A DNA stretch of 64,000 nt from Leptodontidium sp. MPI-SDFR-AT-0119 (GCA_020726505.1 JAHLEZ010000022.1:992001-1056000), one strand, 5' to 3'. Counted from the first letter of the stretch, positions 11,952 to 23,223 are shown. Made by a program: numbers and translations. Notes: generated by a model from the sequence alone, not told the origin.

Positions 11952-14130
11952 ATGAATGCCCCTTCAGGGACCATGGGCGCGGGGAGGCCCCCAAATGATA
12001 CTGAGGATGCTCTTTCAATGTTCTTCGACTTTGGATCGCCAGCACAGGACTCGCTCGAAGCAATGCAGACATCATCAGCTAGGCAGAGTCAAGAACCACC
12101 ACCAAGAGGAGGCATAAGAGTTTCACTAGCATGCATACCGGTATGTGCAAACATCAATCTAGCTATAGAAGCCTCAAACTAACCATTCTCAGTGTCGAAG
12201 CAGACATGTGAAATGTGGAGCGGAAATGCCAAATTGCAGTCGCTGCCTTCAAGATGATAAACCTTGTTTCTACGCCAAGTCACGGAGAGGGATGAGAGAC
12301 AGGAATGCACCAAAAAAGAGAGCTTCAATGCGTGAAGCTGGGAAAACGAGCCCAGTACCAACCAGCTCGAGCGGGCAAAGCACGAAGTCTCTTTCATATC
12401 TGATGGCGAATTCATCAAATGACTCTTACACTGGACCTTCGTCTGATGGATCTGGCAGCCCCGAAAGCTCGTCGTCGAGGGCAAGTGGCAAAGGAGCAAG
12501 TCCTAAGCGCTTGCTGGACTTGTACTATAGGTATGATTCTACAGCAAACCAAAACTTGTCATCATGTGCTGACACTTAACAGCTCATTCCACAAGGCGCA
12601 TCCATTTCTGTTGCCACGATACTACTTCTACAACCGGCTCCAGTCTGATCCCGAATCTTCGAAATTCCTATATCCAGTCATGCAATGGATCGGCTCAATG
12701 TATTCGTCTGATATTCCTTCGGCTGAGTTGCGGGACATTGCCATGAATCAGTTAGAGATGGCAAATTTGCCACCAAACGGCTTCACCGTCCAGTCGCTGC
12801 TGCTGGCTGCAATCGCTACACACTCGCAGGATGACATGATCAGATCCCGAGAAATCCTTGACCGAGCCATCTACCTTGCGCTAGAGATCCGAATGAACTC
12901 TCGAACCTTCGCGAACATGGAAAGGGATCCAGTATTAGCGGAGTCGTGGAGACGGACTTACTGGTTCTTGTACATTACCGATGCAAAGTTTGCGGCTTTT
13001 AGAAACGCCACACACTTCATGTGAGTCAGGTCTTGGTGCTTAATTCCATGGCGTTGCTGACTGTTGACAGGCTGTACACCGTTGAGGCTAACGTCGAACT
13101 TCCCTGTGAGGAATGCGATTACGATGGGGTACGTTCTCTTGTGCACACCTCTTGCCATTTCGAGACTGACCCATCCCAGATCATCCCTCGCTCTAGAACG
13201 TTAGAAGAATATGAAGCGCGGGACTTTCAGGAAGACGAACCAGTTTTCTCGTCCTTTACATACCTGATAGACTTAACTCGAGTGACCGGTTGTCTCCTTG
13301 GCTTCGATAGGTTACCGGCCAGAGATTTAGAGACTGCCGTCAACAATGCAGATGCTATGTTGGTGAATTGGAAATTGCACTTACCTCGAGAAAAGCAAGG
13401 TGTTGTTGACAAGAACGAGGAAGTAGACGAGATCCTCTTCTTCGCTCAACACCAACTTCAATTGTATGTCCTCCATCTCCCCTCCCCAAGTGTCCCAAAG
13501 CTGACCCGCCCTAGACTTCTCGTGTTCATACACCGACCCCTCTCTCGCCTGACCCATTCGCCCCTCGAAGAAGTATCGTCCTGTGCCCGCCCGCCTCTCT
13601 CCCACCAGCCCACAGGCGACGAAGACAGAACCTACTGGCTACACACCAAGAAAACCCTCGAAGCAGCGGAAGCAGCCATCAGCCTCTACGCGCTCCCCTG
13701 CCCTATCATCTCGCACTCACCCCTGGGAATCTGTGGCCTTACACTCTCAACTCTCGCCAATCTCAGTGCCTGCGCTTACATCCTCACGGGGCCCGAATGG
13801 TACCGCACGCGCGACAGGATCCGTCTCGGCCTCGGGGGCCTGAAAGCCTTCGGTGAAGTCTGGTCCCTCGCCCGCACGAACGAGAAGGAGACAAAGATGA
13901 TTGCCAGGAGCGTGTTCGCTATGCCCAGACCTGGGACGGCGACGATCGAGAATACGAGGAGTAATACTCCTGTGTTTGGGTATACGGGTGTGGTGCCGAC
14001 GCCGCCGATGAGTATGAGTATGATGACACCGATGGATGTCGGATGGCAGGAGTTGAGCGAGATTGATTATTTTGGCACCTGGAATGGATTTTCAGGACGG
14101 CAGCAGGATATGCAAGGGATCCTGACTTGA
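11952..14130 (+). CDS. Zn2Cys6 (C6) fungal transcription factor
   Basis: This is a nuclear DNA-binding regulator. Six exons read 11952-12140, 12193-12530, 12583-13020, 13071-13128, 13180-13463 and 13515-14130, giving 640 aa. The binuclear zinc cluster is complete at C61, C64, C71, C78, C81 and C88 (CX2CX6CX6CX2CX6C). It is split by intron 1 between P63 and C64, and a basic linker (KSRRGMRDR) follows. A Ser/Thr-rich linker leads to the middle homology region, which begins LLDLYYSSFHKAHPFLLP and continues through ITDAKFAAFRN and LLLVFIHRPLSR (fungal-specific TF domain). Introns 4 and 5 are each 51 nt, in phase and free of stops, so the unspliced form stays open; I prefer splicing because intron 4 carries a CTGAC branch site and removing intron 5 joins QLQL to LLVFIHRPLSR. 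The target genes are unknown; the neighbouring permease and MDR enzyme are candidates by proximity only. Confidence 0.88.
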
Positions 14131-14484
14131 GTGTTGTATGTTGATGTTTGATGAGAGACGAAAAAAAGTATTCGTTCAGCTGGGATTGTTTGATCTAAAT
14201 TAACCAGTGGATTGAGATAGGCTGGACACCGCCATGACGGTTTCTGCGAGACTGAATGGAGAGCTGACTGGGTCTGTCTTGGAGTTTCTGGTACCGCGTT
14301 GGAGAAGTGCAATAGATAGTGATCAGAAAAAGACTTAACGAAGATAGTACTCTGCCAAAATATCCAACAAAAATACTCAATAGAACATACTACGAACAAG
14401 ATGAAAAATGACAGCTTGAGGATCAAAAACAACAACAGCAGATCTCAAAACAAACGATGGGCAACCTAGATATAAGTACGTGCC

Positions 14485-14890
14485 TCACAAAACCCCATTC
14501 GGTGTTCGGCGACCTGAAAAGTTCTCCCGCTCAGCATCATCCTCCCCGTCCGGCATCCCTCTCCCCCCGCCAACCAGGGCATTGGTAATCACCCTCCGCT
14601 CCGAGGCGCCTTTCATTACTCCTCCCCTCCCTCCATGCCTCTCAACTCTCAACACAGCAAACGCACCCTGGCCATTGCCCCGTTAGGGTCTCAATCACCC
14701 CTCCCGTCCGCAAATCACAATCCGTCCCTTCGACAGTACGTAGCGCAAGCGTGTCAAAGAGCCTCATTTCGACCGCGGGTACTGGCTTCGGGTATGCGTC
14801 ATCTCGGAGCTGACACTCTTTCGTCTCTCTGAGCCAATGAAGAGACGGAAATTTGGAGCTGCTGAGGTCGGCTTTAGTGTACGGTAAAGT
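14485..14890 (-). pseudogene. Possible decayed gene fragment, unknown family
   Basis: Two overlapping open stretches on the minus strand read like coding sequence but lie in different frames. The upstream one (about 14890-14642) includes YPKPVPAVEMRLFDTLALRT. The downstream one (about 14690-14485) includes ERRVITNALVGGG and ends in TGA. A single-base shift near a GGGG run around 14680 would join them. There is no ATG in the first frame, and an in-frame TGA precedes it. I do not recognise a family. It may be the C-terminal relic of a lost gene or simply GC-rich sequence with open frames by chance. Confidence 0.25.
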
Positions 14891-14988
14891 AAGAGTTGGG
14901 AGTAATCATGAGTAAAAAGCATGGAGAGAAGACTTTCTTGTTGGGAATTGAATAGTAAACATTATGTAGACAAGATGAGTATAATCAT

Positions 14989-15007
14989 AGAGAGAGAGAG
15001 AGAGAGA
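14989..15007. repeat. (AG)n microsatellite
   Basis: An uninterrupted run of about 9.5 AG units lies in the intergenic region between the Zn2Cys6 and MDR genes. Confidence 0.9.
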
Positions 15008-15281
15008 CCAAGGTTGAGGATCAACGCCAAGTTGAAGTTTCGCCTGTGGACAAAGCAAAAGAATACGTAAACTTGGGTTCCTGGGTCTGACTGCGAACAT
15101 TAACTCCCGAACGCAAACCCAAACGCTGTACATACAGACATACCCCCACACCATATAATACTCCATAACCATCTACTATTGAATACGTCTCGGGAATCTG
15201 GGGTGGTTGTCGATATTTGAGCCAAGAGTAACTACCGCACTCAAGTCCATCCCAGCTCGGCACCGCAAAGACGCCGAAGCA

Positions 15282-16536
15282 CTACGGGATAGCAAGCACG
15301 ACTTTACCTCTAACCCGCATACTCTGCATGACTTCAATAGCCTTTCTCCAAGCTTCTCTCTCATCAAAAATACCCTCCAGGACCTCTATCTCAACATTGG
15401 CTAGCTCGCCTCGCTCGGCAAGCCCAGTGATTTGTCGTAGGTACTCGCTCTTCTCGACGAAAGATACACAAGCGTATCTCGGGCCCCAGATATAGCCTTT
15501 GATGTAGCGTATCACTTGGGCGGGGTTGGTGAAGTAGGTTATTGGGCCGCCTAAGATGCGGACGTCGGTTTTGTCTCCGACGATGCTGAGGTATGCGCCG
15601 CGGGGATGGAGGAGTTGTTGCTGTGGGCTTTTAGAAGATGGTCTGGTTTTTGAGAATGGTTTGGGAAGGGATACGTACGTAGAAAGGTATTAGTTCTGTG
15701 CCACCGACACAGTCGACTATTAAATCGTACTTGGTGCTGTCAAGACTTGAGAGGAGTGTCTGAGCAACGTTTTGAGTTGTGTAATCAATTATGGAGTCGG
15801 CCCCAAGGGACCGAACGTATGAAGTGTTCTTATCAGAACAAATGGCTATGACATGACAGTCATAAACGATCTTGGCAACTGTGAGATAGTCAGTTACCAG
15901 CTACCACTTAAGCAAAACAGTCCATGTGTCTAGGAGAAAGGGAGGAGATCATGTGTGGCACTTACGTTGAACCAGCCAAGATCCTGTACCACCAGATGCA
16001 CCACGAATGATAACTTTTCTTTGAGAAGTAGAGGGAGCTGGAAGCCATTCGAGACAGGCGTATGCTGTTAAAGCGACCAAGGGAATAGCTGCTGCTTGTT
16101 CATGGGTCAGACCACTAGGTTTCTTGGCCACTGGATCCGTCGCTGGATTGACATTAATGTATTCGCTGAACGTTGCTTGACCGAACTACTTTTTGTTAGC
16201 GACAATTGAAACAAATTGAGTTAACTGAAGTTATTCTCAACTTACAATATGAAACAGTAAACCGAATATCTCGTCTCCTTCCGCCCAGCCAGTCACCTTC
16301 TCTCCTACTGCAACAACAGTTCCAGAGAAATCCTTCCCCATTCCCTTGTCTCCCGCAACAACAGCTACTAGCCCCGATCTCCAAAATTGAATATCACAAG
16401 GATTGATTGATGCTGCGTGGACTTTGACGAGAATCTCATTGCTTTGGAGAGGCAGAATAACTTTCTCGACGATGGCTGGGTCTGAGCCTGGAAGGCCTTC
16501 GAAGCGGAGGCATTTAGTGACTTCTGGATGTGTCAT
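15282..16536 (-). CDS. MDR-family quinone oxidoreductase / zinc-independent alcohol dehydrogenase-like
   Basis: This NAD(P)H-dependent medium-chain reductase probably reduces quinones or enones in the cytosol or mitochondria. Four exons read 16536-16246, 16185-15966, 15878-15679 and 15620-15282, giving 349 aa, the usual size for the family. The N-terminal GroES-like domain has AASINPCDIQFWRSG and GKDFSGTVVAVGEKV. The Rossmann domain has a nucleotide-binding glycine motif (GASGGTGSWLVQ) followed by CHVIAICSDKN, and a second core element DLIVDCVGG. The structural and catalytic zinc ligands of true alcohol dehydrogenases are absent, placing it in the zeta-crystallin / RTN4IP1-like branch. It is divergent from the KAP120 gene across 271 bp. 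Physiological substrate unknown. Confidence 0.87.
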
Positions 16537-16807
16537 ATTTTCTCGAGGGAATCTAGTAAATCAATTAGTCCTTCCGTAGCTCTCCTCCAGTGTTTTGTTT
16601 AGAGATGTTTTGACGAGGTGGCTGGAATTCGCTTCCCCTCCTTCAAGCCCCCCTGTCCAATGGCATCGTCACCAGGGGGCCCGCCCCAGCAAGCGAAACG
16701 CGGGATGATTTTCCACAGCCTCGCTTTGCCTCACATTCCAACCTCTACTACCAACCCACAGCAACAGCAGACATTCTCGACTGTGAGACCTAGGAATACC
16801 CTCAGTC
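16537..16807. promoter_or_regulatory. Divergent promoter between MDR reductase and KAP120
   Basis: These 271 bp are all that separate the two start codons and must hold both promoters and leaders. The KAP120 side is C/A-rich with CAGCAACAGCAG leader sequence. No consensus TATA is evident, as expected for a housekeeping importin gene. Confidence 0.55.
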
Positions 16808-19800
16808 ATGACATTTGCTATCGAAGTGCCTGGGGAGGCTGTGCCCCTTTCTCCACAGCAAGTCTACCTCGCTCTGCAATCCGCAGGGTCGTCGCAACAG
16901 CTCAGTATTCAAACTGGCACCCAACAGCTCCAGGCTTGGGAGACACAACGAGGCTACTACTCTCTACTGCAGGCAAGATACTCTCTTCAATTTGCGACTG
17001 GTTCCCAGCTAAGAGTCGTATCACAGGCTGTATATCTCGATAAGTCACTCCCTTCCGAAATTCGGTATCTTGCCATTATCCAACTGAAGAACGGCATCGA
17101 CAAGTACTGGCGAAAGACGGCGACAAATGCGATCTCGGCAGAAGAAAAGGCACAGATAAGGTCGAAACTTCTGGAGGGGGGCATTGGAGAGGCGGAGAAT
17201 AACCTTGCTTTGCAGAATGCACTGGTGGTTGCAAAGGTCGTTCGAATCGACTATCCTCAAGACTGGCCAGATGTTCTCACGAGCCTGATAAAAATCCTAA
17301 GAAATGCAAGCCAGTCGGATCCATTGCATCTGCGGAGAGGCCTCCTGATTTTGCTCCAAGTGGTGAAGGAACTGTCTACGGCCCGACTGCGAACGTCTCA
17401 GACTCGTCTTCAATCAGCAACACCAGAGATCGTTTTCTTACTGAGCGAAATATACACTGAGAAGGTTGGACTGTGGACAGCATTTCTGAGTGGCACCGGT
17501 GAAGATGAAGGAGGGGCTATGGATGCTATGGAAAATAGCTTATATGCGATCAAGATCCTTAGACGGCTTCTGATTTCTGGTTATGAGTATCCGAATCATT
17601 CGACTGAGGCGCAGCAACTCTGGGAACACTCTCAAATGCAATTCGGACAGTTTCTCGACATGATCTCTCGCGAACCTCCCCTCATTGTATCCCCTGCCAA
17701 GGACTTGGTTGAGAAACACCTTGTCCAATTCTCAAAGCTGCATACCCAGATGTCTACGCAACATCCTGCTGCATTTGCTCTCCTCCCAAGCTCCATCGAG
17801 TTGGTTCAGGCATACTGGGGTCTCGTTGCTAAATTTGGGGAGTCTTATGGATCAGAGACCCAAGATTTCAGTGCTAAAGCATTACGGATAGATGAGCAAA
17901 TAAAAGACCAAAGGCCGGTGATGGAAAAGCTTTGCTTGAAGGGATTGAATATTTTGCGAGCGTGTTGCAAAATGGTCTTCAGCCCTTCACAGTCATTCAA
18001 ATATCGTACTCCTGAGATCAAACAAGAGCAACAAGAAGGTGTTGCACTGATCAAATCCCGACTTCTCACTGATGAACTGGTCGGTCAAATGGCGAGCGTC
18101 ATAGTGACCAAGTTCTTCGTGTTTCGCCAAGTTGATCTTGAGGCCTGGGAAGAGGATGAGGATGAATGGGAAATTAGAGAAGAGGGCGGCGGTGACACTT
18201 GGGAGTTTGAGGTTCGACCATGCTCCGAGAAGCTGTTCATGGATCTTGTCATCAATTTTAAGCACCTGTTGGTGGAACCTCTTCTCTCATTTTTCCAATC
18301 CGTTGCAGGTACAAGCCAAAGCACCGTAGTCACGAAGGATGCAGTCTATACTGCTATGGGCCTCTCTGCTCCTGTCGTCCACCAAAGTTTCGACTTTGAC
18401 TCTTTCTTGACATCCACTCTGGTCAACGATATACAACAGACTGGACCTGGATACAAGGTTCTACGCCGAAGGATAGCGATCTTGCTCGGCCAATGGATTA
18501 CTATCAAGATTTCGGATGCCAATCGGCCGCTTGTCTACCAAATTTTCCAGCATCTCCTGAAGGCTGAAGATGAGACAAATGACCACGTTGTTCGCATCAC
18601 TGCCGCTAGGCAATTCAAAGCTGTTGTTGACGACTTTAGTTTCGATGGAGAAAAGTTCCTTCCATATGCTCCTGATATTCTTGGCCGATGTATGACACTG
18701 ATTCAAGAGGTCGAGAATACGGAGACCAAAATGGCTATTCTTGACACAATTAGAATGATTGCTGTTCGAATGGAAAGCAACATATCTCCATTTGCTGACC
18801 AAATAGTATCCATGCTTCCAGGTCTTTGGGAAGCCTCAGGTGAAGAACACCTGTTAAAGCAGGCAATTCTCACTCTCATGTCTACCCTTGTGACGGCTAT
18901 GAAAGAGGGAGCTCAGCGATATCACGCAATGATACTGCCACTGATCCAGCGAGCTGTCGAACCTGGCTCTGAGATGCAAGTCTACCTAATGGAAGAAGCG
19001 CTTGATCTATGGGTTGTTATTCTAGCCCAAACGCCTTCTCCTGCCACACCCGAAGTGCTCGCATTGGCGGATTCAGCATTTCCACTACTCGAAATCGGGT
19101 CAGACAATTTACGCAGCGTTCTCAACATTATCGATGCATATATCATCCTAGCACCAGAAGCAATGCTTGGCGACCAAGCAAGACTGCGAATTCTAGCACA
19201 TATGACCAATCTGCTGGGGGTGACAAAGAGAGAACTGGCAGGCCTAGTCACAACTATTGTTGAGAACATGATCCGAGCCGCCGAGAAGCTCGGAGGTGCC
19301 AACGGAGTTGTTCAGATCGCTAGAGACCTCCACGAGTGCGGCTACACTGAACAAATATTCGCAGGTCTTCGTGACGCCTGGGAGGCTCATCAGACCACCG
19401 GACCTAGTCGCAAATACCCCAAGCTTGATGATGTCGTGGAGACAGACTACTTCACCATCCTTGCTCGAATTGCTCTGGCTGACCCCTCTGTATTCATCAC
19501 CATCCTGAGCTCAGTTGGGAATGCAAACGAGGTTTGGGATTGGCTCAGCACCGAATGGTTCCGCCACTTCGACAGCATGGCCAACATTGACCGCCAAAAG
19601 CTATCTTGCTTAGCTCTTACCCGCCTCCTTGAACTTCCGCCTCTAATGACTCCAGTCATCCTCGTGCGCCTACAAGACTACTTCGCCATGTGGACATCAG
19701 TCATCTCAGAAATGATTGGTGGTCGCGACGATGGTGGTGACAACTTGATATGGCTGACTTCTGAAGGCAGCGAATACGAAGGACCAGAAGACGTTCGTCG

Positions 19801-20008
19801 TCGACTGCATAGTGCTGACGATCCTGTGCACACCATCCACACATTTGAGTTCGTTAAGGAGAGATTGGGCGTTGTGGTTGCCGTTTGTGGTGGAGAAGAA
19901 GCATTTCAGCGAGACTGGGTTGTCAATGTCGATAAAGATGTATTGGCTGGTTTCCAAAATCTGGGGACGACGGATACTAGCCAGCCCTTTTGGCGACGTC
20001 AAGATTAG
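16808..20008 (+). CDS. KAP120: Importin beta family, Kap120 / importin-11
   Basis: This karyopherin carries cargo through the nuclear pore under Ran-GTP control; the yeast homologue imports ribosome-assembly factors and Rpf1. A single 1066-aa reading frame without introns starts at MTFAIEVPGEAVPLSP. The N-terminus has the importin-beta N-terminal repeat (about 35-110; GTQQLQAWETQRGYYSLLQ then EIRYLAIIQLKNGIDKYW), which contacts Ran. The rest is a run of HEAT-like helices to the end. An acidic EEDEDEWEIREEGGGD loop near residues 440-460 matches the loop conserved in importin-11 homologues. The length agrees with fungal Kap120 (about 1030-1060 aa), so the gene looks complete. It is divergent from the MDR gene. 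Confidence 0.93.
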   Translation: MTFAIEVPGEAVPLSPQQVYLALQSAGSSQQLSIQTGTQQLQAWETQRGYYSLLQARYSLQFATGSQLRVVSQAVYLDKSLPSEIRYLAIIQLKNGIDKYWRKTATNAISAEEKAQIRSKLLEGGIGEAENNLALQNALVVAKVVRIDYPQDWPDVLTSLIKILRNASQSDPLHLRRGLLILLQVVKELSTARLRTSQTRLQSATPEIVFLLSEIYTEKVGLWTAFLSGTGEDEGGAMDAMENSLYAIKILRRLLISGYEYPNHSTEAQQLWEHSQMQFGQFLDMISREPPLIVSPAKDLVEKHLVQFSKLHTQMSTQHPAAFALLPSSIELVQAYWGLVAKFGESYGSETQDFSAKALRIDEQIKDQRPVMEKLCLKGLNILRACCKMVFSPSQSFKYRTPEIKQEQQEGVALIKSRLLTDELVGQMASVIVTKFFVFRQVDLEAWEEDEDEWEIREEGGGDTWEFEVRPCSEKLFMDLVINFKHLLVEPLLSFFQSVAGTSQSTVVTKDAVYTAMGLSAPVVHQSFDFDSFLTSTLVNDIQQTGPGYKVLRRRIAILLGQWITIKISDANRPLVYQIFQHLLKAEDETNDHVVRITAARQFKAVVDDFSFDGEKFLPYAPDILGRCMTLIQEVENTETKMAILDTIRMIAVRMESNISPFADQIVSMLPGLWEASGEEHLLKQAILTLMSTLVTAMKEGAQRYHAMILPLIQRAVEPGSEMQVYLMEEALDLWVVILAQTPSPATPEVLALADSAFPLLEIGSDNLRSVLNIIDAYIILAPEAMLGDQARLRILAHMTNLLGVTKRELAGLVTTIVENMIRAAEKLGGANGVVQIARDLHECGYTEQIFAGLRDAWEAHQTTGPSRKYPKLDDVVETDYFTILARIALADPSVFITILSSVGNANEVWDWLSTEWFRHFDSMANIDRQKLSCLALTRLLELPPLMTPVILVRLQDYFAMWTSVISEMIGGRDDGGDNLIWLTSEGSEYEGPEDVRRRLHSADDPVHTIHTFEFVKERLGVVVAVCGGEEAFQRDWVVNVDKDVLAGFQNLGTTDTSQPFWRRQD

Positions 20009-20136
20009 ATCCGTGCTAAAGAATAGATACCCGCTGCATTATTGAAATTTCACAATTTCCCTACAACATACCTGTATACAACCAAATTAAGCAAGTACCC
20101 TTCGTCACGTAGTGTGCTACTTGGTGCCTTTCTACC

Positions 20137-20565
20137 ATGTCGAGCAACAAACACACCAGTCGCCACGGCTCAAAAACCCCGAAGTTCGCGAACCATCCCG
20201 TCATAAAGCCCGGCAACGGTTGAGCTACGAGCTGTCTTAGGCATGCTTCTATGCTTTTACATCTGGAGATTATTGTGACTTGCCCTTGATGTGGAGTCTG
20301 CACTACATTTTACATCCTAGGCTCCTCTCCCTCAACTCTCCCTCAACTCTCCCTCACACTTGCAAAATACGGTCCCATCTTCCTCGTGCTGGTAGGTAGT
20401 TCCCCGCGTTGTTTTCTAGGCTTGGAGGATGGCTATGATGTCAAGGCTGCTCAACCGAAGGCCAGGAGCGTTTTGGTGGAGGATATGGCTGTCGGTCCTA
20501 TGGAGAAGTCAAAGAGCCTGAAGGAGATACGTGAGAATGATTGGGTGGAGAGGTTGAGATTGTGA
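20137..20565 (+). CDS. Possible small two-exon gene, unknown function
   Basis: Exon 1 (20137-20218) starts at an ATG in an ACC-ATG context and begins MSSNKHTSRHGSKTPKF. A phase-1 junction joins it to exon 2 (20420-20565), which includes LEDGYDVKAAQPKARSVLV and ends NDWVERLRL. The joined frame is 228 nt, 75 aa. The intron is GT...AG with a good TTTTCTAG acceptor but a weak donor (GTTGAG), and at 201 nt it is long for this window. Exon 2 is charged and reads like ordinary coding sequence. I do not recognise a family. Alternatively exon 2 extends leftward without this splice and has no start, which would make it a gene remnant. Both exons fall below usual length cut-offs, so automatic annotation would miss them. 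Confidence 0.35.
20325..20357. repeat. 11-bp tandem repeat, about 3 copies
   Basis: The unit CTCTCCCTCAA is repeated about 2.9 times without interruption. It lies within the inferred intron of the small gene at 20137-20565, or in plain spacer if that gene is not real. Confidence 0.85.
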
Positions 20566-21728
20566 AGCTATATTGACTATTGACTCGTTGACCGCTTAGC
20601 GAGCCCCTATCAGAACGCTATCGAAACACAAATATCGAACACATTGAAAATGCCAGTCTTCCCAGTCCGGAAATAAAGTCGGATAACAGTGGCATTGGCG
20701 CCAACCAAGTCGGTTTCCATCCATCAATCATATTTACGCCTTCTACGGAGAGGCGATTTCATTTCGATTGGACCGCATCTTGATGCCTCTGATGTTCATA
20801 AGCCCCGATAACTGAATCATAATCGAGGAATACCCAGTAAATAGTGCAATAAATATTTGTCGCATGATTATTTTATTCAACGGTTGAAGCGCATCCTGCC
20901 CAAACCCCTTCTCGCCTCGCTTCCGTTTACCGAGGGAAGAAAAAACAACTGTATGCTCCTGGCTCTTAAATCCTATTTTCTAAATTGCCCTTCTCTTCAT
21001 TATTCTGCGTTTGATTTCTCTAGTCACTGTCTGCAAAGTATGCGCATGGAAGACACACACGCACACACTGCTCAACAGCCAACCAGTCATTTCCCTCATC
21101 TCTTCACAAGGACAGTCATCCAAGAAAAGAAGCTGTTCTACGGTGTTTCCAGGCCGAATATGCGGAGTCCAAATTCCTGATTACACAATCAACCCATACG
21201 GAGTTCGCGCGATTCCGTAACTTCGGTATCCCACAATCCCCGCTCCAAGTTATGCAACTAACTGGTGAGGCTGACCTATCACACATCACGCAGTCTTGTT
21301 CTACCCCGCCTCCACGTCCCGACCCAACGACCCGGATTTCAGAGTCCATAATTTCGAGTCGGGATGTGGAGACGGCAGTATCCTCCCCTTCTACAAGCAA
21401 TGAAATAAATATCTGGGGTATGATATCGCTAGGACTTTTGTTCTTTTGATTTTGAATAGAAAATAAGCTGACGAGCTTGGCTGTACGCTTTTCTGCTTGG
21501 CTTGCTGTGAAAAGCCTTGATCCTGTTCCACACCTCGGAATTCCTCCATTATTCATTCATTTCATTCCTCGAACATAACGTCCAGCAACTTGACACACTC
21601 ACAGAACTCAGATCATTCCGTCACTTTGCAGTACAGCTCTCTCATCACTCGAAGTCAACGACCAAGTTAAACCCAAAATCAAACTCAAATTCAACATCTC
21701 CCCACTCAAGGAATCACCAGCAACCACC

Positions 21729-23223
21729 ATGGCGTCCCAACCACCAACCTACCCCCTCTTAATCAACAACAAACCCCACTCAACCTCAAATTCATTCCCC
21801 GTTTCCTCGCCTGCCACAGGAGAAATTCTACACAACTTCTCCTCCGCCTCGACCTCCGACATCGACGCCGCTCTCCAAGCAGCTCAATCCTCCTTCCCAG
21901 CATGGAAGCGTCTCCCACCCCCCAAGAAACGAGACATCTTCCTCCGCGCAGCCGATCTCCTAACCGCAAGAACAGACGAGCTGAAAAAGACAATGGTGCA
22001 AGAAACAGGCGCCGCAGCAGCATGGGCAGACTTCAATATCGAACTGACCGCCGACATGCTACGTGATGTCGCTGGAAGGATTTCCAGCCTCCAAGGCTCA
22101 ATCCCAACGACATCGGAAGAAGGCGTATCGGCACTTGTTCTCAAAGAGCCATTCGGTGTAGCTCTCGCGATAGCGCCTTGGAATGCTCCGTATGTCCTAG
22201 GCATGCGCTCCATGCTATTCCCTCTAGCAGCTGGAAACGCCGTGATTCTCAAAGCGCCAGAATCGAGTCCTCTCTGCTCGTATCACCTAGTCCAAGCACT
22301 ACACGACGCAGGCCTTCCGGCTGGAGTACTGAATCTCGTGGCGCATCGAGTCCAAGATGCGGCGAGTATCACGCGGTATCTGATTGAGAGTCCTGTGATC
22401 AAGAAGATCAATTTCACGGGCTCGACGGCCGTGGGTCGGATCATTGGCGAATTAGCTGGCAGGAACCTCAAGCCTGTTCTGCTGGAGCTGGGAGGAAAGG
22501 CGCCGGCTATTGTGTGTGATGACGCGGATCTGGAACTTGCTGCTAAGGAGTGTGCTGTTGGTGCGTTTTTGCACGCTGGTCAGATCTGTATGAGCACGGA
22601 GCGCATTATCGTGTTTGAGAAAGTGCTGGCGGAGTTTGAAGTTGCGTTCAAGAAAGCTGTTGCTGACTTCGCGCCTGAGGGGAGTGCGAAGCCTGTCTTG
22701 ATTAATGCAGTGGGTGTGCAGAAGAATAAGAAGTTGCTGGAGGATGCTGTTGGGAAAGGAGCGAGGATCTTACATGGAGATCCGAAGGCTGGCGAAGGGG
22801 CGTCGATGATGCCTGTTGTGGTTGTGGGGACAAAGAAGGAGATGGATTTGTATTACACGGAGAGTTTTGGACCAACGGTCAGTGTGATGGTTGTGCAGAA
22901 TGAAGAGGAGGCTTTGGAACTGGCGAATGATACGGAATATGGACTTAGCGCTGCGGTGTTCACGAAGGATCTAGGGAGAGCCTTGAGAATTGCGAGAGGG
23001 ATTGAGAGCGGTGCTGTGCATGTCAATGGTATGACGGTGCATGATGAAACTGCGTTACCTCATGGTGGTAAGTTTGTTTCCTTCCACTTGTGAGAGAAAT
23101 TATTTCAAGAATTGGTGTACTGACTTGCCCCTTATAGGTGTGAAGTCGAGTGGCTACGGCCGATTCGGCGCAAGTGGCCTGGAAGAATGGGTTCGAACGA
23201 AAACAGTTACGTTCAAGGACTGA
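21729..23223 (+). CDS. NAD(P)+-dependent aldehyde dehydrogenase, vanillin/salicylaldehyde type
   Basis: This enzyme oxidises an aldehyde to the acid. Two exons (21729-23067 and 23138-23223) join in phase 1 (PHGG/VKSSGYGRFG) for 474 aa. The aldehyde dehydrogenase landmarks are all present: oxyanion-hole Asn in APWNAP (N152), the coenzyme motif FTGSTAVG (229-236), the general-base Glu in LELGGKAP (E253) and the catalytic Cys in GQICMSTERI (C287). ESFGPTVSV and the C-terminal GVKSSGYGRFG are also typical. Overall spacing is closest to fungal and bacterial vanillin/salicylaldehyde dehydrogenases, so an aromatic aldehyde from plant material is a plausible substrate. A signal or targeting peptide is not evident, so it is probably cytosolic. 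The 5' leader is C/A-rich, as in well-expressed genes. Confidence 0.9.

Larger units (their letters stand above)
14131..15281. other. Convergent intergenic region
   Basis: This separates the 3' ends of the Zn2Cys6 gene (plus) and the MDR gene (minus). It holds a possible decayed coding fragment on the minus strand (14485-14890, separate entry) and an (AG)n microsatellite at 14989-15007. The rest is spacer. Confidence 0.5.
20009..21728. other. Intergenic between KAP120 and ALDH genes
   Basis: This holds the KAP120 3' flank, a possible small two-exon gene (20137-20565) and an 11-bp tandem repeat (20325-20357). From 20566 to 21728 it holds the promoter and C/A-rich leader of the aldehyde dehydrogenase gene. 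The frames at 20857-21180 and 21517-21762 look like leader or spacer. Confidence 0.5.
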
